Shown here: positions 36,501-43,689 of the stretch, piece after piece
How positions within the stretch are numbered: the first letter of the stretch is position 1
Layout of the letters: the number at the start of each line of letters is the position of its first letter
Assembly (NCBI GenBank): GCA_037043455.1
Contig: JAWPHD010001349.1
Span: forward strand, 62,001-126,000
DNA: 64,000 nucleotides
Direction of reading: 5' to 3'
Source of the DNA: Cyrtodaria siliqua
Taxonomy: Eukaryota > Mollusca > Bivalvia > Adapedonta > Hiatellidae
Position numbers and translations under genes: made by a program
The notes under the pieces: generated by a model
What the model was told of the DNA's origin: nothing
The model's input: only the letters and a program-made list of their open reading frames with translations
The model's database searches: none

Positions 36501-37152
36501 TTTTTGATTCATAACGAGTTTCATAAATATTATATGGAATGGGAACGAGTTTAAGATCCCTTTTAATAACATTGCAATCAAATTAGTAAAAACTAATTCA
36601 GATAGACATAGAACCGCCACGACGTCAGACACACTTTAGCGCCAAAACCCATACGCGTCTCACACATAACGTTGCGTATAAAATAGTTCGTGTTTTACCT
36701 CTTTACAAAATAGCAGTTTACGCCAACTTTTTAACAAACCAACAACAATGTTTTGTATAACGTGCATTCTTTTTATAAGCTGTCACAAATAATAAGTTTA
36801 TGACTCAGATCTGAGTGAATTTGCAATAAATAAAATAGTTTCAGTTAATAAACTTGCGTAGTGTTACAGGTTTAACTCAACCAATAAAATCGTTCCAGGT
36901 TGTATTACACGTGTGTCATACAATAGAATATTAAATGAGTGTTCGACACTGCTAACAAGGGACGTTATGTGATAAATATATATATTAAATAATAACAATA
37001 TACATTTCAAATATATATTGTGCCAATTTAATTTTATCAAAGACATATGACCGCAATCAAAATTTAATTTATCAAACTTTATCAACTTCCGATAAAACTG
37101 TTTAATACTAACCTGAAATTCCAAGGAGAATAATAGTCCTCAAGATTAACAT
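10895..37152 (-). CDS. secreted chymotrypsin-fold serine protease, seven exons
   Basis: Join of 37113-37152, 26374-26596, 17617-17707, 16772-16874, 15073-15144, 12889-13037 and 10895-11056 on the minus strand. That is 840 nt, 279 residues, with GT-AG introns and consistent phases throughout. Residues 1-18 are a hydrophobic signal peptide, 19-38 a propeptide, and the mature chain starts IVGG at 39. The triad is His79 (TAGHC), Asp130 (NDIAL) and Ser229 (GDSGGP). Cysteine pairs 64/80, 166/235, 199/216 and 225/257 match the family's conserved disulfides. There is a glycosylation sequon at Asn104. Odd points: activation-site P1 is Asn38, and the S1 pocket has Gly223 (position 189) and Ala262 (position 226), so trypsin specificity is unlikely. 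No stop interrupts it, so the gene is probably active. Expected role: an extracellular or digestive/immune protease; the substrate is unknown. Confidence 0.92.
11588..11743. mobile_element. hairpin MITE-like element in intron 6
   Basis: Arms 11588-11654 and 11674-11743 are near reverse complements ('tgatctggcatttaccta...gaggtgatac...'), with a 19-base loop. No coding capacity. Confidence 0.75.
11937..12140. mobile_element. foldback element, two left arms and one right arm
   Basis: 'ttcatgagagggtgatagta' is present at about 11949 and 12010 in direct orientation, and its complement at 12110-12129. The arms continue through 'gaatgttcaccctgaggata'. A solitary arm end recurs at 12389-12420. Non-autonomous and hairpin-forming. 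Confidence 0.75.
12487..12545 (+). repeat. TG microsatellite and G tract
   Basis: About 15 TG repeats followed by a G-run of about 16, within intron 6. Confidence 0.9.
12889..13037 (-). CDS. protease exon 6: segment before the active Ser, S1 pocket wall
   Basis: Acceptor GTATTGCAG precedes 13037; donor GTAGGA begins at 12888; exits in phase 0. Encodes [23 protein letters not shown] and a terminal ASGICS. The residue at chymotrypsin position 189 (Gly223) is encoded here, in place of the Asp of trypsins. Confidence 0.9.
13177..13710. mobile_element. foldback element built of 'gcgaaaagtcg' units, intron 5
   Basis: Terminal inverted repeat TATGGAAGACAGATGCGG at 13177 and its complement ending at 13710. 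The interior is dense in both orientations of 'cgacttttcgcc' and 'aacccgccgttttgg'. It is flanked on both sides by GGTTTT, a possible target duplication (a TA duplication is the alternative). ORFs over it are repeat artefacts. Confidence 0.8.
13830..14095. mobile_element. hairpin element, intron 5
   Basis: Arms about 13915-13968 and 14022-14080 ('gtcagtgccttttact...aaacgaagaatg') are reverse complements. The outer motif 'atcacataactcacggtgt' (13843-13862) reappears, inverted, near 20550-20570. Confidence 0.7.
14376..14655 (+). mobile_element. interspersed hairpin repeat, copy A
   Basis: Begins 'atcgataatgactatgatcc' and ends 'gtaagatcctctat'. It contains an internal hairpin with arms 'tcattattgaatttattaaa'. 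An inverted copy lies at 20219-20490. Confidence 0.75.
15073..15144 (-). CDS. protease exon 5: C-x-V-S-G-F-G segment
   Basis: Acceptor GTTGCAG precedes 15144; donor GTAGTA begins at 15072; enters and exits in phase 1. Encodes [19 protein letters not shown], then VYTQ. Cys166 is the partner of Cys235 in exon 7. Confidence 0.9.
15340..15640 (+). repeat. dispersed repeat, uninterrupted copy
   Basis: Contains 'tttcataccccatccaaccc' and, further on, 'aatatccgttataaaatcc' and 'ttaaggcgggaccaaa'. The same modules, inverted, occur at 35415-36245, where another repeat is inserted. This copy serves as the empty site. Confidence 0.7.
16490..16640 (-). mobile_element. tRNA-derived SINE
   Basis: On the minus strand: a tRNA-like head with B-box GGGTTCAAGTC (16575-16565) and an anticodon-arm-like GACTTcaaaccagAAGTC. 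A body follows with CTTTGTGTCTTCTTGGGCAAG-type sequence (about 16539-16519), a motif I recognise from many invertebrate SINEs. It lies in intron 4 on the same strand as the protease gene. The poly-A or simple tail is not clear. Confidence 0.55.
16772..16874 (-). CDS. protease exon 4: catalytic Asp
   Basis: Acceptor CATTTCAG precedes 16874; donor GTAACT begins at 16771; exits in phase 1. Encodes [18 protein letters not shown] (Asp130), then [16 protein letters not shown]. The reading frame continues openly past the donor, but that extension has no family similarity. Confidence 0.92.
17617..17707 (-). CDS. protease exon 3: 91-nt linking exon
   Basis: Acceptor ATATTTCAG precedes 17707; donor GTAATT begins at 17616. 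The single first base completes exon 2's last codon (Thr88), and the exon exits in phase 0. Encodes [18 protein letters not shown], then [12 protein letters not shown], matching the V-x-G-E/D-H and E-Q segment of the family. Found by following reading phase; there is no ATG-started ORF here. Confidence 0.85.
17800..17945 (+). repeat. short repeat 'agtattcagtactcggg'
   Basis: Five copies of 'agtatt(t/c)agtactc' spaced 25-40 bp apart, followed by a G-rich run. Contains the palindrome GAGTACT-AGTACTC halves. Confidence 0.7.
18368..19112. mobile_element. terminal-inverted-repeat element with a minisatellite core (pearl-like)
   Basis: Ends TACGGTGTACTGTTAGGG and its complement, with inverted repeats of about 42 bp. 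The interior is a tandem array of 'cttaccatcgaccatcgcat' (20 bp) mixed with a 13-bp 'cgcatcttaccat' form. The layout, inverted ends around a tandem core, recalls the bivalve pearl elements; family membership is inferred. Possible duplications: TA, or GTTTT one base further out. Lies in intron 2. Confidence 0.8.
19255..19440 (+). repeat. three tandem copies of a ~62-bp unit
   Basis: Copies carry 'ttacattacgatcataccac' and 'atcactaaccccaca' in order. No coding signal. Confidence 0.8.
19425..20210 (+). pseudogene. Ty3/gypsy pol relic: RNase H and integrase
   Basis: Plus-strand reading shows RNase H motifs [16 protein letters not shown] and [11 protein letters not shown], then [17 protein letters not shown]. 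After a frame change comes [19 protein letters not shown]. The integrase zinc region follows at 19899-20126: [10 protein letters not shown], then [21 protein letters not shown] trace of the core ([11 protein letters not shown]) ends near 20180. Many frame breaks and no LTRs: an old fragment, antisense within intron 2 of the protease gene, and from a different gypsy lineage than the 4-8.8 kb element. Confidence 0.82.
20219..20580 (-). mobile_element. interspersed hairpin repeat, copy B
   Basis: Inverse-oriented counterpart of 14376-14655, with the same internal hairpin ('tcattattgaatttattaaa' and its complement). It extends to a second motif, 'tccactcctacaccgtaagt', shared with 13845-13875. 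Confidence 0.75.
21424..23550. repeat. 42-bp minisatellite with head-to-head left end
   Basis: About 45 copies of a roughly 42-bp unit ('gcgaagagcataaagatgaa' plus 'agtacatggtacaatatagttt') from about 21640 to 23545. About three copies in the opposite orientation lie at 21424-21560. Because 42 is divisible by three and the unit lacks stops on the reverse strand, long minus-strand ORFs (up to 550 codons) appear in all three frames. These are repeat artefacts unless transcription is shown. Lies within intron 2. Confidence 0.9.
23560..25850. other. intronic AT-rich stretch, nothing recognised
   Basis: Part of intron 2. No exon-like segment with family similarity was seen on either strand; short ORFs look random. 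Confidence 0.4.
25850..26160 (-). repeat. dispersed repeat, copy 1
   Basis: Carries 'agctcacggacctagagaca', 'agcatacatctgcagtgtga' and 'cccatgttgatatgaggttt'. The same blocks occur in inverse order and orientation at 44690-44985. No coding capacity. Confidence 0.75.
26374..26596 (-). CDS. protease exon 2: propeptide, IVGG start and catalytic His
   Basis: Acceptor TTTTTCAG precedes 26596; donor GTAAGT begins at 26373; exits in phase 2. It encodes the propeptide ending SAARPN, the mature N-terminus [17 protein letters not shown], and [17 protein letters not shown] with catalytic His79. The residue before IVGG is Asn (codon AAC). Confidence 0.93.
26640..26700 (+). repeat. dispersed repeat end, shared with 52100-52165
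   Basis: 'cacttcgagatgaaaataaa' followed by 'tcctatattcacgacaaacc' is found almost unchanged at 52107-52146, the latter next to a hairpin. Confidence 0.75.
27085..27175 (+). repeat. TCCGGAT repeat cluster
   Basis: Seven to eight occurrences of 'ctccggat(t/c)' within 90 bp, each containing the palindrome TCCGGA. Confidence 0.75.
27995..28333 (+). repeat. two tandem ~170-bp units
   Basis: Units 27995-28164 and 28165-28333 are nearly identical, starting 'tgcaggagtcggatttacaa'. Recent tandem duplication inside intron 1. Confidence 0.92.
28669..28856 (+). repeat. three tandem 64-bp units
   Basis: Unit 'aatccacgtatatactgaaa' then 'agaaaaagaaacgcataatg' then 'ggtatttccgctatata'. The unit joins the two terminal sequences of the element described at 38195-38635, suggesting head-to-tail multiplication of its ends. 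Confidence 0.85.
28860..29280 (-). mobile_element. inverted-repeat element copy 1
   Basis: Inverse copy of 38195-38635: shares 'taatcgaatggtac', 'caccaaacacaccaatgg', 'aacattaaacacaacactga', 'ttcaacatttatgaatttcg' and 'attacgtggaattaggt' in order. No transposase is recognised. Confidence 0.8.
29290..32680. other. intron 1, repeat fragments only
   Basis: A partial copy of the 2.7-kb repeat at 29565-29650 and a fragment resembling 38130-38200 near 29940-30010. A stretch at 31030-31060 resembles the 14.5-kb hairpin repeat. No exon is recognised. Confidence 0.4.
32690..32775 (-). mobile_element. tRNA-like sequence, probable SINE head
   Basis: Minus strand has a B-box GGGTTCGAATCC (32717-32706) preceded at tRNA-like spacing by 'accgggatagtgaagacgct'. 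No proper acceptor stem is evident, so a SINE head or tRNA pseudogene is more likely than a working tRNA. Confidence 0.4.
33770..34126 (+). pseudogene. possible exon of a receptor-like ectodomain, frame-broken
   Basis: Cys-containing stretch: [43 protein letters not shown]. After a shift of frame near 33960 it continues [13 protein letters not shown] and [13 protein letters not shown], ending exactly at a strong donor (ACG|GTAAGT, 34127). The C-x-x-TG-x-W and C-S-x-x-E-I-x-D-P pattern resembles ectodomains of invertebrate adhesion-GPCR-like proteins, but this is a by-eye impression. The frame break implies a pseudogene or a sequence error. It lies antisense in intron 1 of the protease gene. 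Confidence 0.3.
34210..34258 (+). repeat. CA/CACACG microsatellite
   Basis: Simple sequence of CA with interspersed CG and TG steps. Confidence 0.9.
34375..34567 (-). mobile_element. tRNA-derived SINE
   Basis: Minus-strand head: 'gtggtgtaatggttagca' (A-box, about 34557-34540) and 'gcgttcaatcc' (B-box, 34513-34503) at tRNA spacing. The body contains 'gtccttcggatgagactt', similar to a conserved central block of several marine-invertebrate SINEs. It lies in intron 1 on the same strand as the protease gene. No good anticodon stem or discriminator is seen, so it is not a functional tRNA. Confidence 0.65.
35415..36245 (-). repeat. dispersed repeat copy split by a nested insertion
   Basis: 35415-35510 and about 36065-36245 together match the uninterrupted copy at 15340-15640 in inverse orientation (shared 'ataacggatattt' and 'ggttggatggggtatgaaag'). 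The break point falls at 'acatgttt|actgaaa'. Confidence 0.75.
35511..36060 (+). mobile_element. nested element of three ~150-bp tandem units
   Basis: Starts AACAAGAAATATCAC. It has three units that each begin around 'ttgacctctaagtatgacc' and hold 'tggattttgtg', 'cgacacatcgtcttgtt' and 'agttattgaccagacac'. It ends with 'gacggacggacagacagaat' and a hairpin ATGCCCCGAA/TTCGGGGGCAT before 'aacaa' and a T-run. No protein. Termini of this style, and absence of a clear target duplication, fit a non-autonomous rolling-circle type element; that class is inferred. Confidence 0.65.
36427..36558. mobile_element. hairpin element upstream of exon 1's intron side
   Basis: Arms starting 'ggatcttaaacgagttccca' and the complement ending at 36558, with a second nested pair 'tttatgaaacgagttatgaa'. 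Nearly fully palindromic over 132 bp. Confidence 0.8.
37113..37152 (-). CDS. protease exon 1: start codon and signal peptide
   Basis: ATG at 37152 with A at -3. It encodes [13 protein letters not shown] plus one base, then donor GTTAGT (37112-37107). Phase 1 matches exon 2, which completes the codon to Val. The short hydrophobic stretch is the signal peptide. It is separated from exon 2 by a 10.5-kb intron, so this exon is the least certain of the seven. Confidence 0.75.
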
Positions 37153-37280
37153 TTTCAAAACTGCGTGTCTCTTCAATAAATGGATGATCGCGGTAAAACA
37201 GTTGAGCAAGCGTGATTTGTAGGCTATGATAACAACAGCAACATGTCTACACGTTTACATACATACAGCGAAAGGTCAGA

Positions 37281-37289
37281 TATATAATA
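37281..37289 (-). promoter_or_regulatory. possible TATA element of the serine protease gene
   Basis: TATTATATA on the minus strand about 130 bases upstream of the ATG. AT-rich sequence makes chance matches common, so this is only suggestive. Confidence 0.25.
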
Positions 37290-38194
37290 AGCATAACACT
37301 AATAAAAAAACATAATTTGAGTTTGAAAGGTAAAATGAACTAAGTGACTTTTGTTTCATATACATTTAAGACAATGTGTTTTTCAGGTCAAAACATATAA
37401 GCGGTCAACTGACCCTTGGGCTATAATGCGTGCTATTTGTTTCTCATGACGTTAGCCAGAAGCCTTATATTAGTGCAGGTAGGTGTCAATCATTTGGCGC
37501 TTCTTCTTTAAAGATGGCCAAAGTAACGGACACTAATTGAAACCAACACATCCATCAATAAGCAATTCTGTAATGACAATGACAGGACAATAACAACAAC
37601 TAAGACAACGATTGTGACGACGGAGAACGAAGTGTTCATAACTTAAATAAACACCGTGACATAGGAAACGACATCAACTCAGTCGAAGCAGGGCCCTCAA
37701 TGTTCACCCCAGGTCAAACCGAGACTACAGGGTGATACTATTCCCCGGTCGATTTCCCGGTTACTTCCCGGTTAAAACCTGGTTGAAAAGGGGTGGCAAA
37801 TGTGATGAGTGTGTTGATGTTTCAGATGTTTTAATGACATATATTGCTTATATATGTATTCATTTTTCCATAATCACTAAAAAAAATGTTGAGAAAACAA
37901 AAAAAAGGAGTTAAATTAAGTGTTGAATATTGGTGTTTTTTTCACAATAATTTGACTGGTTTTGGCAATTCCCGGTTCAGTTTCTGAGACATTTAAAAGA
38001 TAACAATGCCTTAATATTTCATAATTTATTGTTTTATTTCATAATATATGGTATTATTAACACATAACAATAATAAAAATGGAAATAAATCAGGAGATAA
38101 ACGTTTTATTGCTTCATTATAAGCTAACCAGTTGGTAATAATAACCAGTAGACCTTATTGCCTACTGACCGTTCCATGTCTTCGTTCACCACTC

Positions 38195-38635
38195 ATTGTG
38201 TTGTATACTGAAAGGAAAAAGAAACGCATAATCAAAAAATTGCCTATACTGCACTATTATACTTACCTAATTCCACGTAATATTCCAGATATATATGAAC
38301 GTGTTTTGTACAAAAATGGGCTACAGCTAATTACAGAAAGTAATACTTTGTTACACGAAATTCATAAATGTTGAAGTTTCGCTTGAAAAAGTCAAGCCAT
38401 TTCAGTATTGTGTTTAATGTTAAGAGAGTGCAACGTTTAAAGCCTAAGTTTGCTCACCTGCTTGAGCCAAATTCGCATTTTGTCGATAATGCAATTTTAA
38501 AGGGGTAGCCATTGGTGTGTTTGGTGCTGTTTAAACCTTATTTCCGAAAATGTCACTCTGTACCATTCGATTAGCAGTAGTATGTACAATATATAGCGGA
38601 AATACCCATTATGCGTTTCTTTTTCTTTTCAGAAT
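38195..38635 (+). mobile_element. inverted-repeat element copy 2
   Basis: Terminal inverted repeats of about 25 bp ('tactgaaaggaaaaagaaac' and the complement of 'gtttctttttcttttcagaata'). The interior is shared with 28860-29280 in inverse orientation. No transposase coding. Confidence 0.8.
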
Positions 38636-38794
38636 ATGTTTAACTTGCTCCTTGTTTGTGGTGCAGTGCGGACCTACGGTGCTGGTTAGACTGCTACACA
38701 GCCTATGACTTTTACCGGATAACTATTTTCGGGATCGCCAGACCTCATATCTTGAAGTTTTGGTCAAAGCACCTACGCGCATCATTAATTAGGC

Positions 38795-39357
38795 CAAAAA
38801 AAAAGGTTTGTTTCCGCTAACGTATTGCAAAAAAATAGGGTAGGTAGGTAGTTTTATTTTTTTTCCTCCTTCCTTTTCTCATTGGAAAATCTTTTAATAC
38901 TTGGACTTAAGATTCATTTTAAATACTAAAAGAGTAGTATAAGATTAATAGCACTTGTATGCTATGACAAAATCATTTCCAGTAAAACCACCTTTAATAA
39001 TACATATAATTATATTATATATCTTTTAAAAACATGTATCTTGCCATGAAAAACACAAGATGTTGGAAAGGTTTCAAGCTTTATAAACTGTCAGCTTTAT
39101 TTTTCATACTGTTTTTGCTATATTGAGACAGCTACTGCTACTGTGTATTAAACTATCGGAAATAGCTGGTGCTCGGGTACGGAGATTTAATAAGGGGGAT
39201 GCACCATGAATATAAAATATATTATTATTTTTAAATGCTTTTTTTTAATTTTTTTTTTTTTAAATTTTTATTTTTTATTTTTTTTTAATAAAAAAACTTA
39301 GGGAAGGCGGCTAAAAATAGGGTCGGTTGGGTTAGCGGAAACACATTTTTTTAGGCC
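38795..39357. mobile_element. A/T-rich element with terminal inverted repeats
   Basis: Left end 'aggccaaaaaaaaaggtttg' then 'tttccgctaac'; right end complement of 'gttagcggaaacacattttt' then 'ttaggcct'. Both ends are followed inward by 'tagggt(a/c)gg'-type sequence. The interior is simple T/A-rich sequence. Confidence 0.65.
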
Positions 39358-39654
39358 TTACACGGGGAAAATCAAAATCTTTCGTAAACGGTGTGTGATT
39401 CAGTTTGCATATCCTAATGAAGATGTCCCCCAATTGACACCGACATCTTTGAAGTTTACTTAATTTGTGTATGTGAGATTTAGCTTTCTTGCATACCGGA
39501 CAAGTATATCCGCCATTTTACCGGGGCTAGATATTTCCATCTCACCCTAGGGTCGAGATAAAATTCACGCGCGCCAACATCCGGTATGCAGGAAAACATG
39601 AAAAACGTTAGTAGCTGGCGGCGTCAATGCACAATATGTCTCTGATATGCAAGA

Positions 39655-39760
39655 AAAAGAATCTATCATGGGTATTAGGTTCAGATAGGGAATTGCAACC
39701 CTCGGTATACCTCGTGTTGAAATTCCCTATCTTCACCGGATACCCATGAAAGATTCTTAT
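39655..39760. repeat. 100-bp imperfect hairpin
   Basis: 'gaatctatcatgggtat' and 'gatagggaatt' pair with 'aattccctatc' and 'atacccatgaaagattc'. Non-coding. Confidence 0.7.
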
Positions 39761-40566
39761 AGTCCATACCTACGTTGACCAGCGCGCGAAATTAGGTTAA
39801 ATTAACCGCCAGTGCTATGATTTGGCAGACAATTCAGACACTTTGGTCGACTCTGAGGCGGAGTCATTCAATTCAAAATTCAAAATCAAAATCTTTTTAG
39901 TCCAAACATAATGCCGAGTCAAAGGGGATTCTTCCCGGGGCTCATATGGTAGAGGGAATTTAAACCTAAGAAATAAATAAAAAATTGACCATGCCTGTAT
40001 GCACTTGCTCAACACAAACCTTCCAACATCCACGCCCACCAAATCATCCCCCACCGCCAACTACACCAGCCTCTAAATGATATTTGCTAACATTTTCAAT
40101 ATTTGATTGATAACATTTGACGCCTCATAATGGTTTAATAAATCTTAAATCTTAAATTGATGCCTATTATCACGAAGTGGAAATTACAATTATGGTCAAA
40201 TGCATATTAAAGGGACACACGAGAATCTTGATTTTTTAAAAACTCACGGCGTCCCGTTAGTTTTTCTCGTACCTTGCATTATTTTGTTCAATCGTTAATA
40301 TTAATTGTTAGAATAGTTCAAAGCAAATTGTCTTTTTTACATATTTGTTTATTGACTTTTGATAATATTGCACCAATAATATATTTTAAAAATTGTATAA
40401 TAATGAAGGAAATAGAATTATCAATTTTTTATTTAAATATATGCAAGCAGTTTTAAAGTCAAAATGATACAGGATTAAAAAATCGCTGTTCTAATTGTAG
40501 TGCATGTATAAAACTCAATATTGCTATGTGTCTCTTTAGTTCATTTATATTTGTTTACTTTCAGAA

Positions 40567-41270
40567 TACCTGTTAGACACTCTACTGTATCTTGCGAAAA
40601 GAACATGTTATCATCAAATGGTTTGGAAATCAGTATCATGTTTACAGTAAACATTTCTGAAACATACATGTTCATTGATGAAGATGTAGACTTCAGGGAA
40701 CGCTTTGCCAAATGAATTGCTGAAGCAGAGCTAAATGAGATCGGATGTAGAGTCTGTTAAGTCTCAGTCCTGAAGGTGCACATAACGGGCATATTCTACG
40801 AAGATATATGCATCAATATTTACAAGACGGTGAAATATTCTTCCGATTTAGTATGTTCAATCAAGAGTAGGACATCGCTTTGAGTATTATATATGACGAA
40901 CTCGTATTAGAGCAGCTCGCCCTTTTGTACGTACGTAATGCCAAACTATATGTGTCTATCCGGGATACATCGCCACAAGAAAGTTTTTTCTGTCCTCATA
41001 TTCAATAGTCGGAAAAAGAATTTGCCGAAAATGGTGTTGACGTAAAACTAATTGATAAACTTAAAGCACAGTCTATAAACTTACCTCATTATTACTGTAC
41101 TTCCTCTAATACAACCATATATCGTGCGATATGTGTAAACGAATACACATCCATCTACAAATCAAGCAAACAAGGCTTAAACTACACGAAAACACATGTC
41201 TATTATATGCGTCGGCTTGTCCGTTTTATACTGTATACCAACTATTATTTCCAATCACAGAGCAAATGAC
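40567..41270 (+). pseudogene. possible decayed ectodomain exon(s)
   Basis: A good acceptor (TTTACTTTCAG) precedes 40566-40567. The frame then reads VRHSTVSCEKNMLSSNGLEI, then FTVNISETYMFIDEDVDF, interrupted by TGA after RERFAK and a second stop soon after. A separate frame (about 40800-41270) reads protein-like, including DELVLEQLALLYVRNAKLYV and INLPHYYCTSSNTTIYRAIC, with two stops. Together with 33770-34126 this may be a dead gene for a large membrane receptor. Family identity is not established. Confidence 0.25.
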
Positions 41271-41430
41271 GTTCGACGATTATTTTGGCTGTGGACAGTT
41301 TCATTTTGTGTGTTTTACGTATTCGCTTGCTTCGACGTATGCATACTGTCTCTAACGGATAGCTCGAATCTTGCGGAACAAATCGCTGAAATTGCAATGC
41401 ATTATTCTTGGCTTGTAACGTTTCTTACCA

Positions 41431-41475
41431 CGGATGTCATTTCCCCCACCCCCACCCCCACCCCTTCCACACCTC
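41431..41475 (+). repeat. CCCCCA-type simple repeat
   Basis: Short run of 'ccccca' copies plus a C/T-rich tail. It underlies a Pro/Thr run in an otherwise unsupported ORF. Confidence 0.7.
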
Positions 41476-41862
41476 CCTCTGGGGTGGTCGCTGTCACGGT
41501 TAACGCACTCTCTGTGTGGAAAATGCGCCGCCTCAGGGAATTAGCCCCGATGAACTGTATTCAGATTATAGATCAAGCCTTGTCCTATTTTCGATTGTCA
41601 GTTCTGTTAGGCCTATCTCAGCTGCTTCTCTTCATGAACGACGTATTTTTAAATTGATAGTAAACACAAGCGTGTCTCAATACGTCTTTGGTATAACTTG
41701 TAAATAGATATAACTTATAGTTTCCAAGGTGCAACTTGCAGGTATATAGTTTCAAGGAAGGAGTAACCTGACGTTTGGTAGTTCCAAGGTGCAACTTGTA
41801 GATCTAACATGGTTTATTAAAATACTCAGTGTTGATTGGTTATTGGAGTGGTCTAAAAAAGC

Positions 41863-42030
41863 TATATAAACCTCTGACGTCATGTACGTCAACCGTTAAA
41901 TTAATACGTCATTTTAAACGCCATAAAACACGTTTACCGTTGAGACGTCATTTGAAACGTCAGATGCAAAACAACAACCGAAATGCGTTATTTAAAATGG
42001 CGTTACGTCCCAACAACACATTTAAATAGG
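41863..42030 (+). other. CRE-motif cluster beside a TATA-like box
   Basis: TATATAAA at about 41863, a perfect TGACGTCA at 41875-41882, then several 'acgtca' half-sites to 41965. No transcript start or gene can be tied to it. Confidence 0.3.
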
Positions 42031-43014
42031 ATGACGCTGTGTATTCTTCTCGTTTGATGTTGAGAGATAAAGGTCGATTTTAGGGATTTTTGTGTACGAC
42101 TCCGTGTTTCAGCAGCGATATTTTTCTAATATGTTTACCATTTAAAATATCACGCGCGGTGTTGTTCCGTATTTGGAAACTTAAACCCGCCCACAGCTGA
42201 CACAAATCAACAACGTTAACAGGAAAATGTGAGTAGGGCGGGGTTAAATTTATAAATTCGGAACGGAACGTCTCACGAGAACGGGATTATTTCGAACGTA
42301 AACAATGCAAATGACGAAACAGTGGCCTTCGATCACCCACTATATCAGAGCGTCTTTCCTCTCTTTGGTGAGTCTTCTACATGCAGTTGTGGTATTTTAA
42401 TAAGACTTGTTCTTTTTAAAATACGGCGGTTGTTTATGCAGGCATTGCGTGATGTTTTCAGAAACCTCGCCGGAAAAGTGCGTATGTATGGTAGATACAT
42501 ATTACCATAAGACCATGAATCCGAAGTTTATATCGTACAAGGCTACGGTCAAGACAAAGGTAATAGCGATTATTCATAAAATATCTCCATTGATGAAAAA
42601 TAAGAAAATAAATGTCAGTGCGCTGAATTGTATTTTAATCTACGTGAATAACTTTAAAACCCCATCCGTGCAAGTTGGTATAGCATGTGAAATAAATTGT
42701 GTCTACTACAAAAAAACCCGAAGGGATAAAAAGTTGATGTGTCGGGGGTAAAAACGGGATTCGGTTGGGTGACAGGAAACAAAACACTTCCTTGTTTAGC
42801 TCTAAGGTAGTAAACGGAATTTACCGTGACTTTTGTGATTATTGTCAACAAACGATTTTTCAAAAATCCACGTACAAATTACAATTAGGGATATGAAACG
42901 TGAAATTCTCAGTAGCATAGCTACCTATTAGGCCAAAAGGCCCGAACCTTCACATCATGTTCACATGCATGGTTGAAAAATATAACAACGAAACAATTGT
43001 GTATGAACATCATG

Positions 43015-43190
43015 TTCACTCCGAGTTGTGAGATTAAATCACAACGGTATCCCGAGAACAGTGGTACTCCGAGTTGTGAGAATGAACTACAACGGTATCC
43101 CGAGACCAGTGGTATTCCGAGTTGTGAGAATAAATAACAACGGTACCCCGAGACCAGGGATACTCCGAGTTGTGAGATTAAACTCAAATG
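43015..43190 (+). repeat. 48-bp minisatellite, 3.5 copies
   Basis: 'ccgagttgtgag' starts at 43021, 43069, 43117 and 43165, exactly 48 bp apart. The length is a multiple of three, so the minus strand is open across it; coding is unlikely. Confidence 0.92.
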
Positions 43191-43689
43191 AGCACAAAGA
43201 TTTATAAGTTATATGTTTTGTATATGTGTAGTCTGTATGTCTCTACTACAAGTTGTGTGTAAAACATATGTTCTTTTAGTTGAAGGTCACACCTTTTGGA
43301 ACAAAGAAACTTCAGGGAGAATGTGTCACTTTACAGTGACATTCCGTGTTTAAATTTGTATATTATAAATCTTTGTGCAGCCACGGATATGGCTGACTTT
43401 CAGACTACACTCGTGTTCATTTGACTTTAAACATACTTGCATAGTATGTCGATATAAATGCAAGGTTGTTTCCTATTTTAATTCAGCTATGTTGGTCAAA
43501 GGGTCCATGAATTACATCCCCTTGAATTGGTAAAATTAACTGTCTTGACCTTTTTGACGCTATATTCATTTCTAATGACTCAAACTTTGGCAGGTGATGA
43601 CAGGTGATGTTTTTCGATACGTTTTAACACCTGTGAAGATATGGTTTAGATATGATGAAGCGTTTCGGAGATTAACTTTCATTATAACC

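Noticed and set aside
41196..41657. 153-codon ORF
   Set aside because: Composition is low-quality, it includes a CCCCCA simple repeat and shows no motif; the alternative frame in the first part reads more like a decayed protein.
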